A stretch of 64,000 nucleotides of DNA from Thalassospira xiamenensis M-5 = DSM 17429 (GCF_000300235.2 NZ_CP004389.1:124001-188000), one strand, 5' to 3'; shown: positions 52,719 through 60,918, counted from the stretch's first letter. Notes: generated by a model not told the origin, from the sequence alone. Numbers and translations are program-made.

Positions 52719-53141
52719 TTAGTCTATTGGAACTCTTACAATCTTTGTTGTTTCAATGCGTCGCCCGGCAACTCCGGGGGTACTGAAGAACAGATCTAGC
52801 GGGTCTTTACCGATAACGAGACCGCCAAAATACAATAGGAGATCGGGAAAAGAGCTGTATGAAAAGAGGCAATGCTCCTCTCCATCCAGAGAATCTCGCA
52901 AGAGGCCTAGAAAGGTCAGATACCCTTCCTTAAGAACAATTGAAGAGAAGACTGCTGAAGTGTTACCACCCCCGATCGCTGTAAATTTGTCGCCCGGAGC
53001 CATTACGGAACCATCGGCGAGAACGAGGCGATCTTCTTTGATCATCAGCGGAGCGCGCAGACGATATGAATATGAGTTCTGCGTTGCAATCAGATCATAT
53101 CCAGGCCGGTCATATGTGAGTACATAGGATTTTCTTGCCAT
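52719..53141 (-). CDS. Unknown small protein
   Basis: A 140-residue, strand-rich soluble protein, 12 bases after the HTH gene at 53154 and 104 bases before the HEPN gene. No family recognised; GSVMAPGDKFTAIGGGNTSA is a Gly-rich turn region. Confidence 0.55.
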   Translation of the reverse strand: MARKSYVLTYDRPGYDLIATQNSYSYRLRAPLMIKEDRLVLADGSVMAPGDKFTAIGGGNTSAVFSSIVLKEGYLTFLGLLRDSLDGEEHCLFSYSSFPDLLLYFGGLVIGKDPLDLFFSTPGVAGRRIETTKIVRVPID

Positions 53142-53153
53142 TTCACTCTCCGC

Positions 53154-53537
53154 TCATTCGCCACTGCGGTCTTGATGTCGTGCGAGGGTCATTAATCTGC
53201 CACGCACCGAATTGTGACGTCGCTCTAAGCGTCTAGCGCATTCCGCAAGCGATACGTTCTGTTGTCGCCATGACAGCAACAGCTCATCTTCTGATGGGGA
53301 AAATCGCCTAACTGTATGCCCAAGCCTCTTCAACACCGATGGACCTTGGGCAGTCTGACGAAGCGGTTTGCTGGAATTTCGCGGGCTCTCAGCGCCAAGT
53401 TCCAAGCACCAGTATTCAATTGTACCAACGGACAAGCCAGTCTTGCGTGAAATCATGCCATAGCTGCATCCTCGCTCACGCATTTCAGCAATTAATAGTT
53501 TAGTGCTTTCAGTCGTTTTACCCATCAAATCCACCAT
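53154..53537 (-). CDS. HTH DNA-binding protein
   Basis: A 127-residue protein with two HTH units. The first is CSYGMISRKTGLSVGTIEYW (residues about 24-43). The second is FSPSEDELLLSWRQQNVSLA followed by ECARRLERRHNSVRGRL, like GcrA/Myb-type helices. First gene of a leftward row containing an unknown protein and the HEPN protein, so it may regulate them. The word TCCTGTGATGAATATCTAAA just upstream also occurs before the gene at 61625. Confidence 0.65.
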   Translation of the reverse strand: MVDLMGKTTESTKLLIAEMRERGCSYGMISRKTGLSVGTIEYWCLELGAESPRNSSKPLRQTAQGPSVLKRLGHTVRRFSPSEDELLLSWRQQNVSLAECARRLERRHNSVRGRLMTLARHQDRSGE

Positions 53538-53545
53538 TGTCCCGC

Positions 53546-53565
53546 TTTAGATATTCATCACAGGA
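53546..53565 (-). promoter_or_regulatory. Shared upstream word, copy 1
   Basis: Minus strand TCCTGTGATGAATATCTAAA, 19 of 20 bases identical to 61681-61700 (TCCTGTAATGAATATCTAAA). Both precede leftward genes, 9 and 56 bases before the start codons respectively. Confidence 0.45.
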
Positions 53566-53641
53566 ATGTTGTCGAGGAAGCCAGCAGGCTCGTTTTTCGA
53601 TTGCGATTTTGATCCCATGATCGAATGTCGAGGTAAATAGA

Positions 53642-54094
53642 TCAGACACCGTCCAAAACTTCGGCCGCGCCGGCATGCAGAGCTTCAACGATATCGGGAC
53701 TGCCGTTTAACTCTGAGGCAAGAGGACCTCCCAAGCTAAATTGCAGATCGTCGTCGTCAAGACGAAATCTAGAAAGTAGATTGAACTGGGTGTATCCCTC
53801 GCTTGTCTCTGCCCGCATCACAGTGCTTGATAGTTTCGAGAATAGATCGATCAGTGCATCCTGATCGACACTATCGACGGACATAATATATCTGCCCCAC
53901 ATCCCGCCCTTTTCTGGCCGAGTGGTAATCAGATAGATGAACGCAGCCTTCTCATCCTTGGCAAAATCAGGTCCGGTAAATTCGACCCCAAGAGGAAGGT
54001 CGTCGTTCATCCAAGCCAGTAGGAGCATTCCGATTGAGAGCGGAAATTTCAAGCTGTCAGGTAAATCGGGATAGGAGGGGCTATTCGAGCTCAT
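53642..54094 (-). CDS. Unknown protein coupled to recombinase-like gene
   Basis: A 150-residue acidic protein whose ATG overlaps the end of the recombinase-like gene by four bases. It reads PLSIGMLLLAWMNDDLPLGV then a strand-rich body. No domain recognised. Tight coupling suggests a partner, perhaps an effector controlled by the dead recombinase. Confidence 0.55.
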   Translation of the reverse strand: MSSNSPSYPDLPDSLKFPLSIGMLLLAWMNDDLPLGVEFTGPDFAKDEKAAFIYLITTRPEKGGMWGRYIMSVDSVDQDALIDLFSKLSSTVMRAETSEGYTQFNLLSRFRLDDDDLQFSLGGPLASELNGSPDIVEALHAGAAEVLDGV

Positions 54095-54726
54095 TTACTT
54101 CCACTGGTTGATGCGGCCCTAGCCTTGGCCATTGATTTCAACTCTCGTTTGAGCGTTCCCAAGGGTACACCGGTCGCTTCCGAGATTTCCCTGCCGGTGC
54201 CTCCATTTGGGTCTTTCCATAGGGCAACTGCCTGATCCCACCTTTCGCCATAGGTTTCAGCTGCTGAAGGCCTACCTCCACGTCGGCCGGTCTCCTCGCG
54301 CGCCTTACGTGCGGATGCCGTCTGCTCCGCACGAAGGGCCGCACCGACAGAAAGTGCCGAGTTTGATATCTCCCTGATCGCAGGCATCACAATATCCGAC
54401 CACTCATAATGCCGTTCAGGTTCAACAATTCTCAGCGACGCTCCGCGACCAGAGATGAAGCCAAGGACGGAAAGCCAATCCGTTTCGGACAGCGCCAGCG
54501 TCGCATAATCCGGCACGACAATCGTGTCACCATTTTTGACCTTGGTTAGCATTGCCTCTCGCTCGGGCAAATGCTTTGGAGCCAGCTGCCGGGTTTCCAC
54601 ATTTGGCTCATCGATGAACAACAATTCTTCACCGGTCTCAAATAGGAATCCCGCTTCACGCAACATTTGGCGTTGATGATCGAGAGATGGCCCTGATTTG
54701 CGCGCCCGAAGATAGCCTACTATCAT
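54091..54726 (-). CDS. Serine-recombinase relative lacking catalytic residues
   Basis: A 211-residue protein from the ATG at 54726. The N-terminal domain has the resolvase frame MIVGYLRARKSGPSLDHQRQ, but the catalytic Ser position (GYARVS in resolvases) is Arg9. The DRLGR segment with the two active-site arginines reads YATLALSE. A helix E then leads into a C-terminal HTH: GRPSAAETYGERWDQAVALW, DPNGGTGREISEATG, TLKREL. It should bind DNA but not recombine it. The HTH domain is paralogous to that of the regulator at 37833. It is divergent from 54832 with a perfect inverted repeat between. Confidence 0.7.
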   Translation of the reverse strand: MIVGYLRARKSGPSLDHQRQMLREAGFLFETGEELLFIDEPNVETRQLAPKHLPEREAMLTKVKNGDTIVVPDYATLALSETDWLSVLGFISGRGASLRIVEPERHYEWSDIVMPAIREISNSALSVGAALRAEQTASARKAREETGRRGGRPSAAETYGERWDQAVALWKDPNGGTGREISEATGVPLGTLKRELKSMAKARAASTSGSK

Positions 54727-54729
54727 TTT

Positions 54730-54778
54730 TTGTATAGTTTCAATACTTGTTATCAATTTATGTATTGAAACTATACAA
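54730..54778. repeat. Perfect 17-bp inverted repeat, divergent operator
   Basis: TTGTATAGTTTCAATAC (54730-54746) and GTATTGAAACTATACAA (54762-54778) are separated by 15 bases. The left arm ends four bases before the recombinase-like gene's ATG, so bound protein would cover its promoter. A promoter for the + strand could be TTGAAA (54765) - 16 bases - GATACT. Confidence 0.8.
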
Positions 54779-54831
54779 CAAGTTCTGATACTCTGCAATT
54801 AAAGATGCATATCCTAAAGGTAACCGTGCAA

Positions 54832-55014
54832 ATGACGGATCAATCTATCCATTCCGGTGATGACAGAGATCCGGAAGTTGCCGACCTTCAGTTTCTCAAA
54901 AAATATGAGTGCCAATGCGGCGCAAAATGGGAAGACGTCTCAAGTTGCCTTTGCGATGATCGTTGCCCCAACTGCAATAACTCGTGTGGCGTCAAAGAGT
55001 ATGAGGATGCATAG
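54832..55014 (+). CDS. Small zinc-ribbon-like protein
   Basis: A 60-residue acidic protein with six cysteines: YECQCGAKW, SCLCDDRCPNCNNSCG. The CQC...CPNC pairs resemble a rubredoxin or zinc-ribbon knuckle. AAGGTAACC precedes the ATG at 54832. It is divergent from the dead recombinase gene and shares its control region. Confidence 0.65.
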   Translation: MTDQSIHSGDDRDPEVADLQFLKKYECQCGAKWEDVSSCLCDDRCPNCNNSCGVKEYEDA

Positions 55015-55017
55015 AAA

Positions 55018-55350
55018 ATGGCCAATGTTACAGGTCAAACCATGGCGGATGGGCAACCAGGAAGCTTGACTTTGCACAGCAATAAATTGAGGGCAACAAT
55101 TATGGATCCAGGCACAATTCAGGCGGGTAAGGTTTACACTGATCTAAATGATCTGGATCGATATGTTGTGACTATTGTGCCTGCAAACGGCAAGAAGCTT
55201 GCACGCATTAAATGGCGTCGGCCGGGAATGTTTGCGTCAAAAATCGAAACTGAAACCATTGGGGCATTTGCACGTGCAATTCGTGCGCGCAATGACGCTG
55301 TGGACGTGGAGTTTGCGCCTGAACTACCCGAAGGCGGTATGGCCAAATAA
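55018..55350 (+). CDS. Small unknown protein
   Basis: A 110-residue protein three bases after the zinc-ribbon gene. Beta-rich middle (YTDLNDLDRYVVTIVPANGK) and a helix FARAIRARNDAV. Not recognised. Confidence 0.55.
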   Translation: MANVTGQTMADGQPGSLTLHSNKLRATIMDPGTIQAGKVYTDLNDLDRYVVTIVPANGKKLARIKWRRPGMFASKIETETIGAFARAIRARNDAVDVEFAPELPEGGMAK

Positions 55351-55548
55351 CTGTCGCAAAGAGCGTAACGTTGGTTTGGCCGAGGGTAATGGAAACGTTC
55401 TTCACCAACCTGTAAATCTTGGTTCTGCTTCTGACAGGTATATCGGCGGGACAAGGGTGAGCCTGTCATTCTGGTATCTACAATTTGGGTATCAAAAATG
55501 TCGACTATCTTTGAAGAAGAGTAGCTATCCCAATGAGAGAAGCAGTCA

Positions 55549-55845
55549 ATGTCAGAACTCAAACCATCACCCACATCAGGGAACAACAAACTCATCCACG
55601 CATTACGGCTTGAAGGACGCGATTTTGGCTACCTGTGCGCTCACATCGGTATCGCCGATACTCTCTTCTTGTGGGTAGGCGTCAAACGCTGGCTATCTGC
55701 CTGGGCGATCGGATTTGAAGTCCTTGCTGGGATGGTCGTGATCTTTCTCGGGCCCTTTGCATTCAGTGTTGGTTTCATAAAACTTGGTCGATTTCTTGAG
55801 AAGCGCGCAGACGCAAAAAAAGCAGGAGCATTTGATGCCAGCTAG
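55549..55845 (+). CDS. Small membrane protein
   Basis: A 98-residue protein with two membrane segments, the clearer one being VLAGMVVIFLGPFAFSVGFI, the first near GYLCAHIGIADTLFLWVGV. Basic termini. Not recognised. Nearly 200 bases before it hold no gene. Confidence 0.55.
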   Translation: MSELKPSPTSGNNKLIHALRLEGRDFGYLCAHIGIADTLFLWVGVKRWLSAWAIGFEVLAGMVVIFLGPFAFSVGFIKLGRFLEKRADAKKAGAFDAS

Positions 55846-55999
55846 GCCCGATACCCAGGAAATAGAGAGCGTGATTGTCCAATGTGCCGCTGAACTAGAT
55901 GAGGGCACTAACTTTCCTGCTCTAAACTACGAAGAGGGCGTTCAGGCCGCCTTGAGTTGGGTGATGGGAAAAGGCTCTCACCCCCTTAAAGACCAATGA
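55835..55999 (+). CDS. Small unknown protein
   Basis: A 54-residue acidic protein starting at the ATG at 55835 after GCAGGAGC, overlapping the previous gene by 11 bases. LNYEEGVQAALSWVMGK is a helix-turn piece common to short phage and plasmid proteins of the kind that count dozens of orphans. Confidence 0.5.
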   Translation: MPARPDTQEIESVIVQCAAELDEGTNFPALNYEEGVQAALSWVMGKGSHPLKDQ

Positions 56000-56010
56000 G
56001 GGTACGGATC

Positions 56011-56238
56011 ATGAGTAAAGCAGAAAAATGGTTCACTGAACTAAAAGCTGTCGTTAACCGAATGCCGGCCGACGTTGAATTGCTGGTTCACACCAATGGG
56101 CGTTTCCTGATGGCTAAAACCGGATCGATGCGAAAGGCAATGGATGCCGGGGACGCTGAATACAATAGTGTGGAATGGGAAGATACCTTCCAGGCGAAGT
56201 GCGGGGAGCGCATTGACGGATCAGATCGACACTTCTGA
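56011..56238 (+). CDS. Small unknown protein
   Basis: A 75-residue protein. The ATG at 56011 follows GAGGGTACGG; a frame start at 55996 overlaps the preceding stop. KAEKWFTELKAVVNRMPADV and LVHTNGRFLMAK give a small alpha/beta fold. Not recognised. Confidence 0.55.
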   Translation: MSKAEKWFTELKAVVNRMPADVELLVHTNGRFLMAKTGSMRKAMDAGDAEYNSVEWEDTFQAKCGERIDGSDRHF

Positions 56239-56290
56239 ATGGAATGGCGCGTAAACCCCGTGATCCCATCATTATCGAGAAGTCAAAGAA

Positions 56291-56491
56291 ATGAATACTG
56301 CAGCATCACCCGAAATGCCTCCGAATCTTGATTATCGACACCCCGAATTTACGGGCGGGTGGGTATCCATCTTCTGGAAAGGTTCATGGGACGATTTGGC
56401 CGAGGAACTTGCTTCTGACTGGGCTGATGATGAATCGGACGACCGAGAAGCAAGAACTATTGCCGACGACATCGAGATCCGGACCATATAA
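56291..56491 (+). CDS. Small acidic protein
   Basis: A 66-residue strongly acidic protein (SWDDLAEELASDWADDESDD). Not recognised. It is part of the rightward small-gene row. Confidence 0.5.
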   Translation: MNTAASPEMPPNLDYRHPEFTGGWVSIFWKGSWDDLAEELASDWADDESDDREARTIADDIEIRTI

Positions 56492-56501
56492 GGCGGCCGC
56501 A

Positions 56502-57062
56502 ATGGATGAGAGAACCGAATTTGCGCCCCTGGTACGCCTTTGTAGTGCTGATGAATGGGCCAATCGTATCCGGCGCGTGCATGATCAGCTCTATACTGAT
56601 CTGCTTGAGACGATCGAATGTGGTGCGTTCGATGGCGGATGCGTCGTTATGGCCGAAGCGATTAAGAGTGTCTTTGGCGGTGAAATTGTCTGCCTGACCC
56701 GCGCGGGAGACTTGGCAGATCATGCGGCCGTGCTGATTGATGGGATGCTGGTCGATTATGATGGGCCGCTCCCAGTAAAAGACTTCATCGTCAGATTTAA
56801 TGATTTTGAGCGACCGATTTTTCCAGTGACCGCTCATAGACGCTTTACCCAAGACGATTTACCGAACGCGGCCCGAAACCCTGAACTGGTCAAGCGATGC
56901 GCAAGATTAATTGCAACTGCATTTGACTTCAGCCCTGTGTTACAGAGGAAAATGGATGGTACTCGAAACCCCGAAGAGCAATGTGATCTTCCTGAAGGAA
57001 CAAAAGAAAAGCTCGGACCTGAATCAAGAAAACTTTCTCCGGAACTGGAACCCGGCCTATAA
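56502..57062 (+). CDS. Unknown protein
   Basis: A 186-residue protein. Residues 1-130 contain a cysteine-bearing core TIECGAFDGGCVVMAEAIKS and VDYDGPLPVKDFIVRFN, reminiscent of cysteine-protease-like or nucleotide-binding folds but unproven. The last 35 residues overlap the next gene and are polar. See finding on the overlap. Confidence 0.55.
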   Translation: MDERTEFAPLVRLCSADEWANRIRRVHDQLYTDLLETIECGAFDGGCVVMAEAIKSVFGGEIVCLTRAGDLADHAAVLIDGMLVDYDGPLPVKDFIVRFNDFERPIFPVTAHRRFTQDDLPNAARNPELVKRCARLIATAFDFSPVLQRKMDGTRNPEEQCDLPEGTKEKLGPESRKLSPELEPGL

Positions 57063-57357
57063 AGCCGAAGCACTGCGAGACATGGCAAGCAAGGAAGCCG
57101 CGTCTCGCGAGATGTTAAAGCTCTTGCAATTTTTTGCCGAGGGTGCCGAGGTCAAAGACCCAAAGGACGACCCTCAATCGATAGCGCAATGGGCTTTGGA
57201 GTTTATGTATGCAGCCGGGCCGGATCCGTTGGCGCGCTCCGTCGAAGAAAGACTGATCATTGTGGCGAAATCTTCGCCAGAACTGATGCCATATGTCGCA
57301 CGCGCCATGAAGTCACTTGAGGACGTCTTTAAGAGTAGGATAGATGGTGATGATTGA
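56956..57357 (+). CDS. Unknown helical protein (overlapping start)
   Basis: A 133-residue protein whose ATG at 56956 follows AGAGGAA and lies inside the previous gene, overlapping it by 107 bases in another frame. Mostly helical: AYKAEALRDMASKEAASREM, SVEERLIIVAKSSPELMPYV. Not recognised. Confidence 0.5.
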   Translation: MVLETPKSNVIFLKEQKKSSDLNQENFLRNWNPAYKAEALRDMASKEAASREMLKLLQFFAEGAEVKDPKDDPQSIAQWALEFMYAAGPDPLARSVEERLIIVAKSSPELMPYVARAMKSLEDVFKSRIDGDD

Positions 57358-57406
57358 ACTGCTTGCGCTACCTGACTTTCTAAACAGCCAAAGTGGCGCT
57401 ATTTTG

Positions 57407-58549
57407 CTATGAACTCTTGACGGCATCCGCCCACCAATTGAGAAGCGTCTGCCGTACAATATAAGCAAATGTGTGAAGATACATGGGGCACTCGTCTGGC
57501 GCCCAGCTATGGTTATTTGTTCCGAACCCCAAGCCAGCAGGCTTTTCATTAGGTACGTTACCGCCGCCCTCATAAGTCGGTGGAAGACAGATCGGAGAGG
57601 GGAATGATATCCCACCATGCAGCGCTAACGATCTGTGTTCGTATATCTTTCGTAATGCCGATCGCAAGTCACTCCCCTCAAAAGAAATTCGACATTGTGT
57701 GGGTCGTGTTTCCGGGGGGCTTGCCGGGTATCTTAAACAGAAACTGAGAAACTTATTGGTCGCTCCAGTAACTTTTCTCAATTCGATGGCAGCGCGCTGC
57801 AGCTCGTCTTGATCCAGTTTGGCTTTGAGTATTTCTGTAAGATCGTGATGACTTTCACTAAGCTTGTCGATTACGGTTCCGGAAGTAGAATCCCAATGTT
57901 GTGCCACCGTCTCAAGGGATGAAACAAATAACAGCCAACTGGTGTTTGGGTCCGCATCAGATAGCCAGCAGGCCTTCTGGAACTGCCGGGCACTTGTAAT
58001 AAGGGCGGTAGCCGTGCTCGAACACAGCCTTGGAAGAGTGTTTAACAGAAATAGTTCTTCAAATCTGGAATCCTTGCAAAGCCAGGGAATTCGCGGCCTC
58101 GTCGTTGGCCAGATAGAAGCAGGCAAAAGCGATTGAGAATGGGCACGAGGACGCCCAAAGGGGTCGACGATCTTACCTTCTGAGTTTCGGTGGTAGACCC
58201 GATCAATTGGACCAGCCTCTGCCTTGACACCAATCAGAAGTGAGATTAGCGCCGCGATCTCATCGGGAAAATATCCCCCATGATAACCTTCCTTCCTTGT
58301 TTTTTTCATATCAAAATTATCGCGCTGACCGTACCAATCCACGCGGACTAGTAGCACGGGCAAGATTTCGCGAAGGTCAACATCACCTCTTTGCGCGACT
58401 GTGTTCACGAAAGAATACGGACCATATGCCTTTTCCCCAATGAAGTGTGCATCTGAATAAAGGCGAAACTCATAGGTCGAGTGAGCCTGGCTGCCACTTT
58501 CGGCGTTCTTCCAGTTGTTCCAGACCAAAGGACCTGAGTTCTCAAGCAT
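57407..58549 (-). CDS. ApeA-like HEPN protein 2
   Basis: A 380-residue protein from the ATG at 58549 (AAGGGGG upstream; a GTG at 58591 is less likely). The architecture parallels the HEPN protein at 51274: a varied N-terminal domain, then a helical block with SWLLFVSSLETVAQHWD, a Cys-rich turn and the HEPN motif R306-S-L-A-L-H311 (R-X4-H) followed by GG. The RX4HXY tyrosine of MNT-controlled HEPN toxins is missing. It is divergent from a nucleotidyltransferase gene. Confidence 0.65.
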   Translation of the reverse strand: MLENSGPLVWNNWKNAESGSQAHSTYEFRLYSDAHFIGEKAYGPYSFVNTVAQRGDVDLREILPVLLVRVDWYGQRDNFDMKKTRKEGYHGGYFPDEIAALISLLIGVKAEAGPIDRVYHRNSEGKIVDPFGRPRAHSQSLLPASIWPTTRPRIPWLCKDSRFEELFLLNTLPRLCSSTATALITSARQFQKACWLSDADPNTSWLLFVSSLETVAQHWDSTSGTVIDKLSESHHDLTEILKAKLDQDELQRAAIELRKVTGATNKFLSFCLRYPASPPETRPTQCRISFEGSDLRSALRKIYEHRSLALHGGISFPSPICLPPTYEGGGNVPNEKPAGLGFGTNNHSWAPDECPMYLHTFAYIVRQTLLNWWADAVKSS

Positions 58550-58762
58550 ACGATGCCCCCTTGAGAGATTTTCGGAAAAAACCACAAACACTAGCTCATC
58601 ATTAAGATAAATCAGTATATAAGGCAGATACGACCACCTGGTACCAGATCCTCTGGAATGTGAAAAACTACGACACTATGGGGAACTGCAATACTTATTT
58701 CGCCTGGACCTTTTTTGAATTGCACTTCTGACGCCCTCACCTGGAGCGACCCGGAGAAAAAG

Positions 58763-59392
58763 ATGGACATTCCAGAAAAAATCGCAGGCGTTGAATGGAA
58801 TATTCTTCAAAATGCCTTCAAAGAATTTCTTGAGATAAGTTCTGAATGGAAATGGGTAGACGGCAAACTTGTAGCTGAGGCCAAGAGGATGTCGCCTCAA
58901 TTCCTTTCAGAGAGCCTTTCTGTTTCGTTAGCCGAAGCCAGCGCGATTCATGAAGTGCTATTCAAAGAAGACTGGATCGATCCCGTCAAGAACACACCAA
59001 CACGCAAAGGCATGGCACTGGCACAACATGTTGACCGGGAAAAAATCCCACGGGCACAGGCTTTAGAAATTCTGGAGCAGGTGATTAACTGGGCAGAGAA
59101 CGTAGCAGTGCGTCCACAAGAACGTGTGGCAGTAAAAACGATCCATTTGTATGGCAGTCTTCTCCGCGGCGCTGACCAGGTTGGCGACATTGACATCTTT
59201 GTTGAGTTTACAACTACTGACTTGATTGATCAGGGCATAGTGGAGCCGGAAGACATGGAACTGGAGTGTGAGCTATGCGAAGAATTGGCAGCTATATCAG
59301 ACTATGTCAGCCCGTCTTCTTGGTTTGACAGAAGACTTATGGAAGACGTTCCCATGAAGAAAGTCTTCCCTCGGGGTGATGCGAGTTTGTGA
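58763..59392 (+). CDS. MNT-type nucleotidyltransferase
   Basis: A 209-residue protein. The N-terminal 95 residues are helical with a winged-helix look (LSESLSVSLAEASAIHEVLF, PTRKGMALAQHV). The nucleotidyltransferase domain follows: LYGSLLRGADQVGDIDIFVE with G131-S132 and the metal pair D142/D144. The pol-beta-superfamily minimal fold is typical of antitoxins that AMPylate HEPN toxins. It is divergent from a HEPN gene. CCGGAGAAAAAG precedes the ATG. Confidence 0.8.
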   Translation: MDIPEKIAGVEWNILQNAFKEFLEISSEWKWVDGKLVAEAKRMSPQFLSESLSVSLAEASAIHEVLFKEDWIDPVKNTPTRKGMALAQHVDREKIPRAQALEILEQVINWAENVAVRPQERVAVKTIHLYGSLLRGADQVGDIDIFVEFTTTDLIDQGIVEPEDMELECELCEELAAISDYVSPSSWFDRRLMEDVPMKKVFPRGDASL

Positions 59393-59409
59393 GTCAGGGG
59401 TAATAGGTG

Positions 59410-59586
59410 ATGAAGCTTATCGTGATCGGGGTTGTAATCGGTCTTTGCGCGGGGCTGTTCTTTGGTTCTTTTACAGGGGTCGCAGCCCTTGGCGGCGCGG
59501 TAAATGGCGCTGTTGTTTTTGGGCCTCTTGGGGCGTTTGTTGGTGGTTTGATTGCTTTCAAGATACCAACAAAAAGAGCGGAATAG
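59410..59586 (+). CDS. Small glycine-rich membrane protein
   Basis: A 58-residue protein with two membrane segments, MKLIVIGVVIGLCAGLFFG and AVVFGPLGAFVGGLIAF, separated by a small Gly/Ala turn and ending KIPTKRAE. It lies between the nucleotidyltransferase gene (17 bases) and the next gene (0 bases). Not recognised. Confidence 0.6.
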   Translation: MKLIVIGVVIGLCAGLFFGSFTGVAALGGAVNGAVVFGPLGAFVGGLIAFKIPTKRAE

Positions 59587-60918
59587 ATGCCACCCCTCAG
59601 CACGCGAACACATCATTTTTACATTTCAATCGCCAAACATGTTTTTCTTCATGAAGAATATGGCCTCGTTTTTGTGCAGGATCCAATCCGACTTAGCGAA
59701 ACGTCTCAATTCAATCTTGCGCCACTTATTCTATATGGGCTTTCTGTCCCTGGAACGGACATAAGGTGGTCGACATTCTCAACTCTTGAGAAACCACGTT
59801 CCATTACAGAAGTTTTGATCGAAGCCTGGAACAATGCTGAAGGCTTGCGCGGTCACCCAGATACGTTGATCATCAGTAAAAATCTTGCCGATGCGTGCCC
59901 TACGCTGAGATCGACAATGGCATTGATCAACATCGACGTTCAGGCGGCCGACAAAAACAGCAAGTCTCATGCAGCTTCCCTAAGAACGGCACAGAGACAT
60001 GCGATCTATCAGTTCTCGGCGTTCAATGTCACTTCTGCTGATGCCGCCAAGCTAATTGGCAATCTTCAAGCAAGCATAAACGATCATAACGTCAGCGTCA
60101 GTCACACACCTTACGGGAAAGCGAAAGAACGCTTTTTGCAATGGATGGAATTTCCGCGGCGGAAGCCAATTGCTCCTGATCTGCCCGAATGCCCATGGGG
60201 CAGGGGCAGATGGCTGTCATCATGGGACATCAATTTACCCCCAAATCAGGCTCGCCACCTTGCAGAATATGTTCAGAGCAAACAGATCTGGCTGCGCACT
60301 GGCGATGCTGATCGATTTTTGCCAAGCAACGAGGATGATTACGAAGAATCCATCTATGACAATTCACCACAGTTGGTGAAGGCACTTTTAACCTGTTGGC
60401 CAAATACCTCAGGCGAGATCGCCAGCTTGGTTGGCATTACCGTTCGACAATTGCAGTGGTTTTGCGCTGAAAAATCGGAACTGGAAGAAAACAAGCAGGC
60501 GGAGCTACTAAATTTACTGGGCATTGAGTTGGATGATTATCGCTCAGAATTCACCATCCAGGGTCCGTGCGTTCTTATCGCCAAAAACAGAAATGGGCTG
60601 ACAGAGATTTACAGCTCCATATCTAATGGCGGAGATGCTTCACCATTTGAAATCGTTCCAGACGAAGGTTTCGCTGACCCGAGCTGGCGCTATTTTGTCA
60701 TCAACACTTACGGCAGGACCGCAAGCGTTGTGATGGCCGCACGAGGCAGTGAAATAGCAGATCAAATGCCGGATATCCTTTTCAACTTTGCGGGCATATA
60801 TGGATATCCGGCTTCGAGCTATAGGGCAGTCGTCGGGACCTGCGCGCGCGCATGTAGCACTCCTGAGACACACGTCGATATCATGCGAACACTATGGGAT
60901 ATAGACACCGGTTCCTGA
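59587..60918 (+). CDS. Unknown protein with central HTH
   Basis: A 443-residue protein. The first 190 residues form an alpha/beta region with LIISKNLADACPTLRSTMAL, a transposase-catalytic-domain-like stretch followed by HNVSVSHTPYGKAKERFLQW. An HTH (SGEIASLVGITVRQLQWF) sits near residue 280; the C-terminal domain is unknown. Acidic clusters at DIDV and LEENK could be catalytic in an RNase-H-like fold, but the assignment is weak. The start follows the preceding stop directly. Confidence 0.5.
   Translation: MPPLSTRTHHFYISIAKHVFLHEEYGLVFVQDPIRLSETSQFNLAPLILYGLSVPGTDIRWSTFSTLEKPRSITEVLIEAWNNAEGLRGHPDTLIISKNLADACPTLRSTMALINIDVQAADKNSKSHAASLRTAQRHAIYQFSAFNVTSADAAKLIGNLQASINDHNVSVSHTPYGKAKERFLQWMEFPRRKPIAPDLPECPWGRGRWLSSWDINLPPNQARHLAEYVQSKQIWLRTGDADRFLPSNEDDYEESIYDNSPQLVKALLTCWPNTSGEIASLVGITVRQLQWFCAEKSELEENKQAELLNLLGIELDDYRSEFTIQGPCVLIAKNRNGLTEIYSSISNGGDASPFEIVPDEGFADPSWRYFVINTYGRTASVVMAARGSEIADQMPDILFNFAGIYGYPASSYRAVVGTCARACSTPETHVDIMRTLWDIDTGS

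Noticed and set aside
54730..54778. Resolvase recombination site (res)
   Set aside because: The neighbouring recombinase-like protein lacks the catalytic Ser and both Arg, and only one inverted pair is present rather than the multi-site res layout. An operator is the simpler reading.
59587..60918. Transposase
   Set aside because: An HTH and possible acidic residues are seen, but there is no clear DDE set, no terminal repeats and no target duplication.
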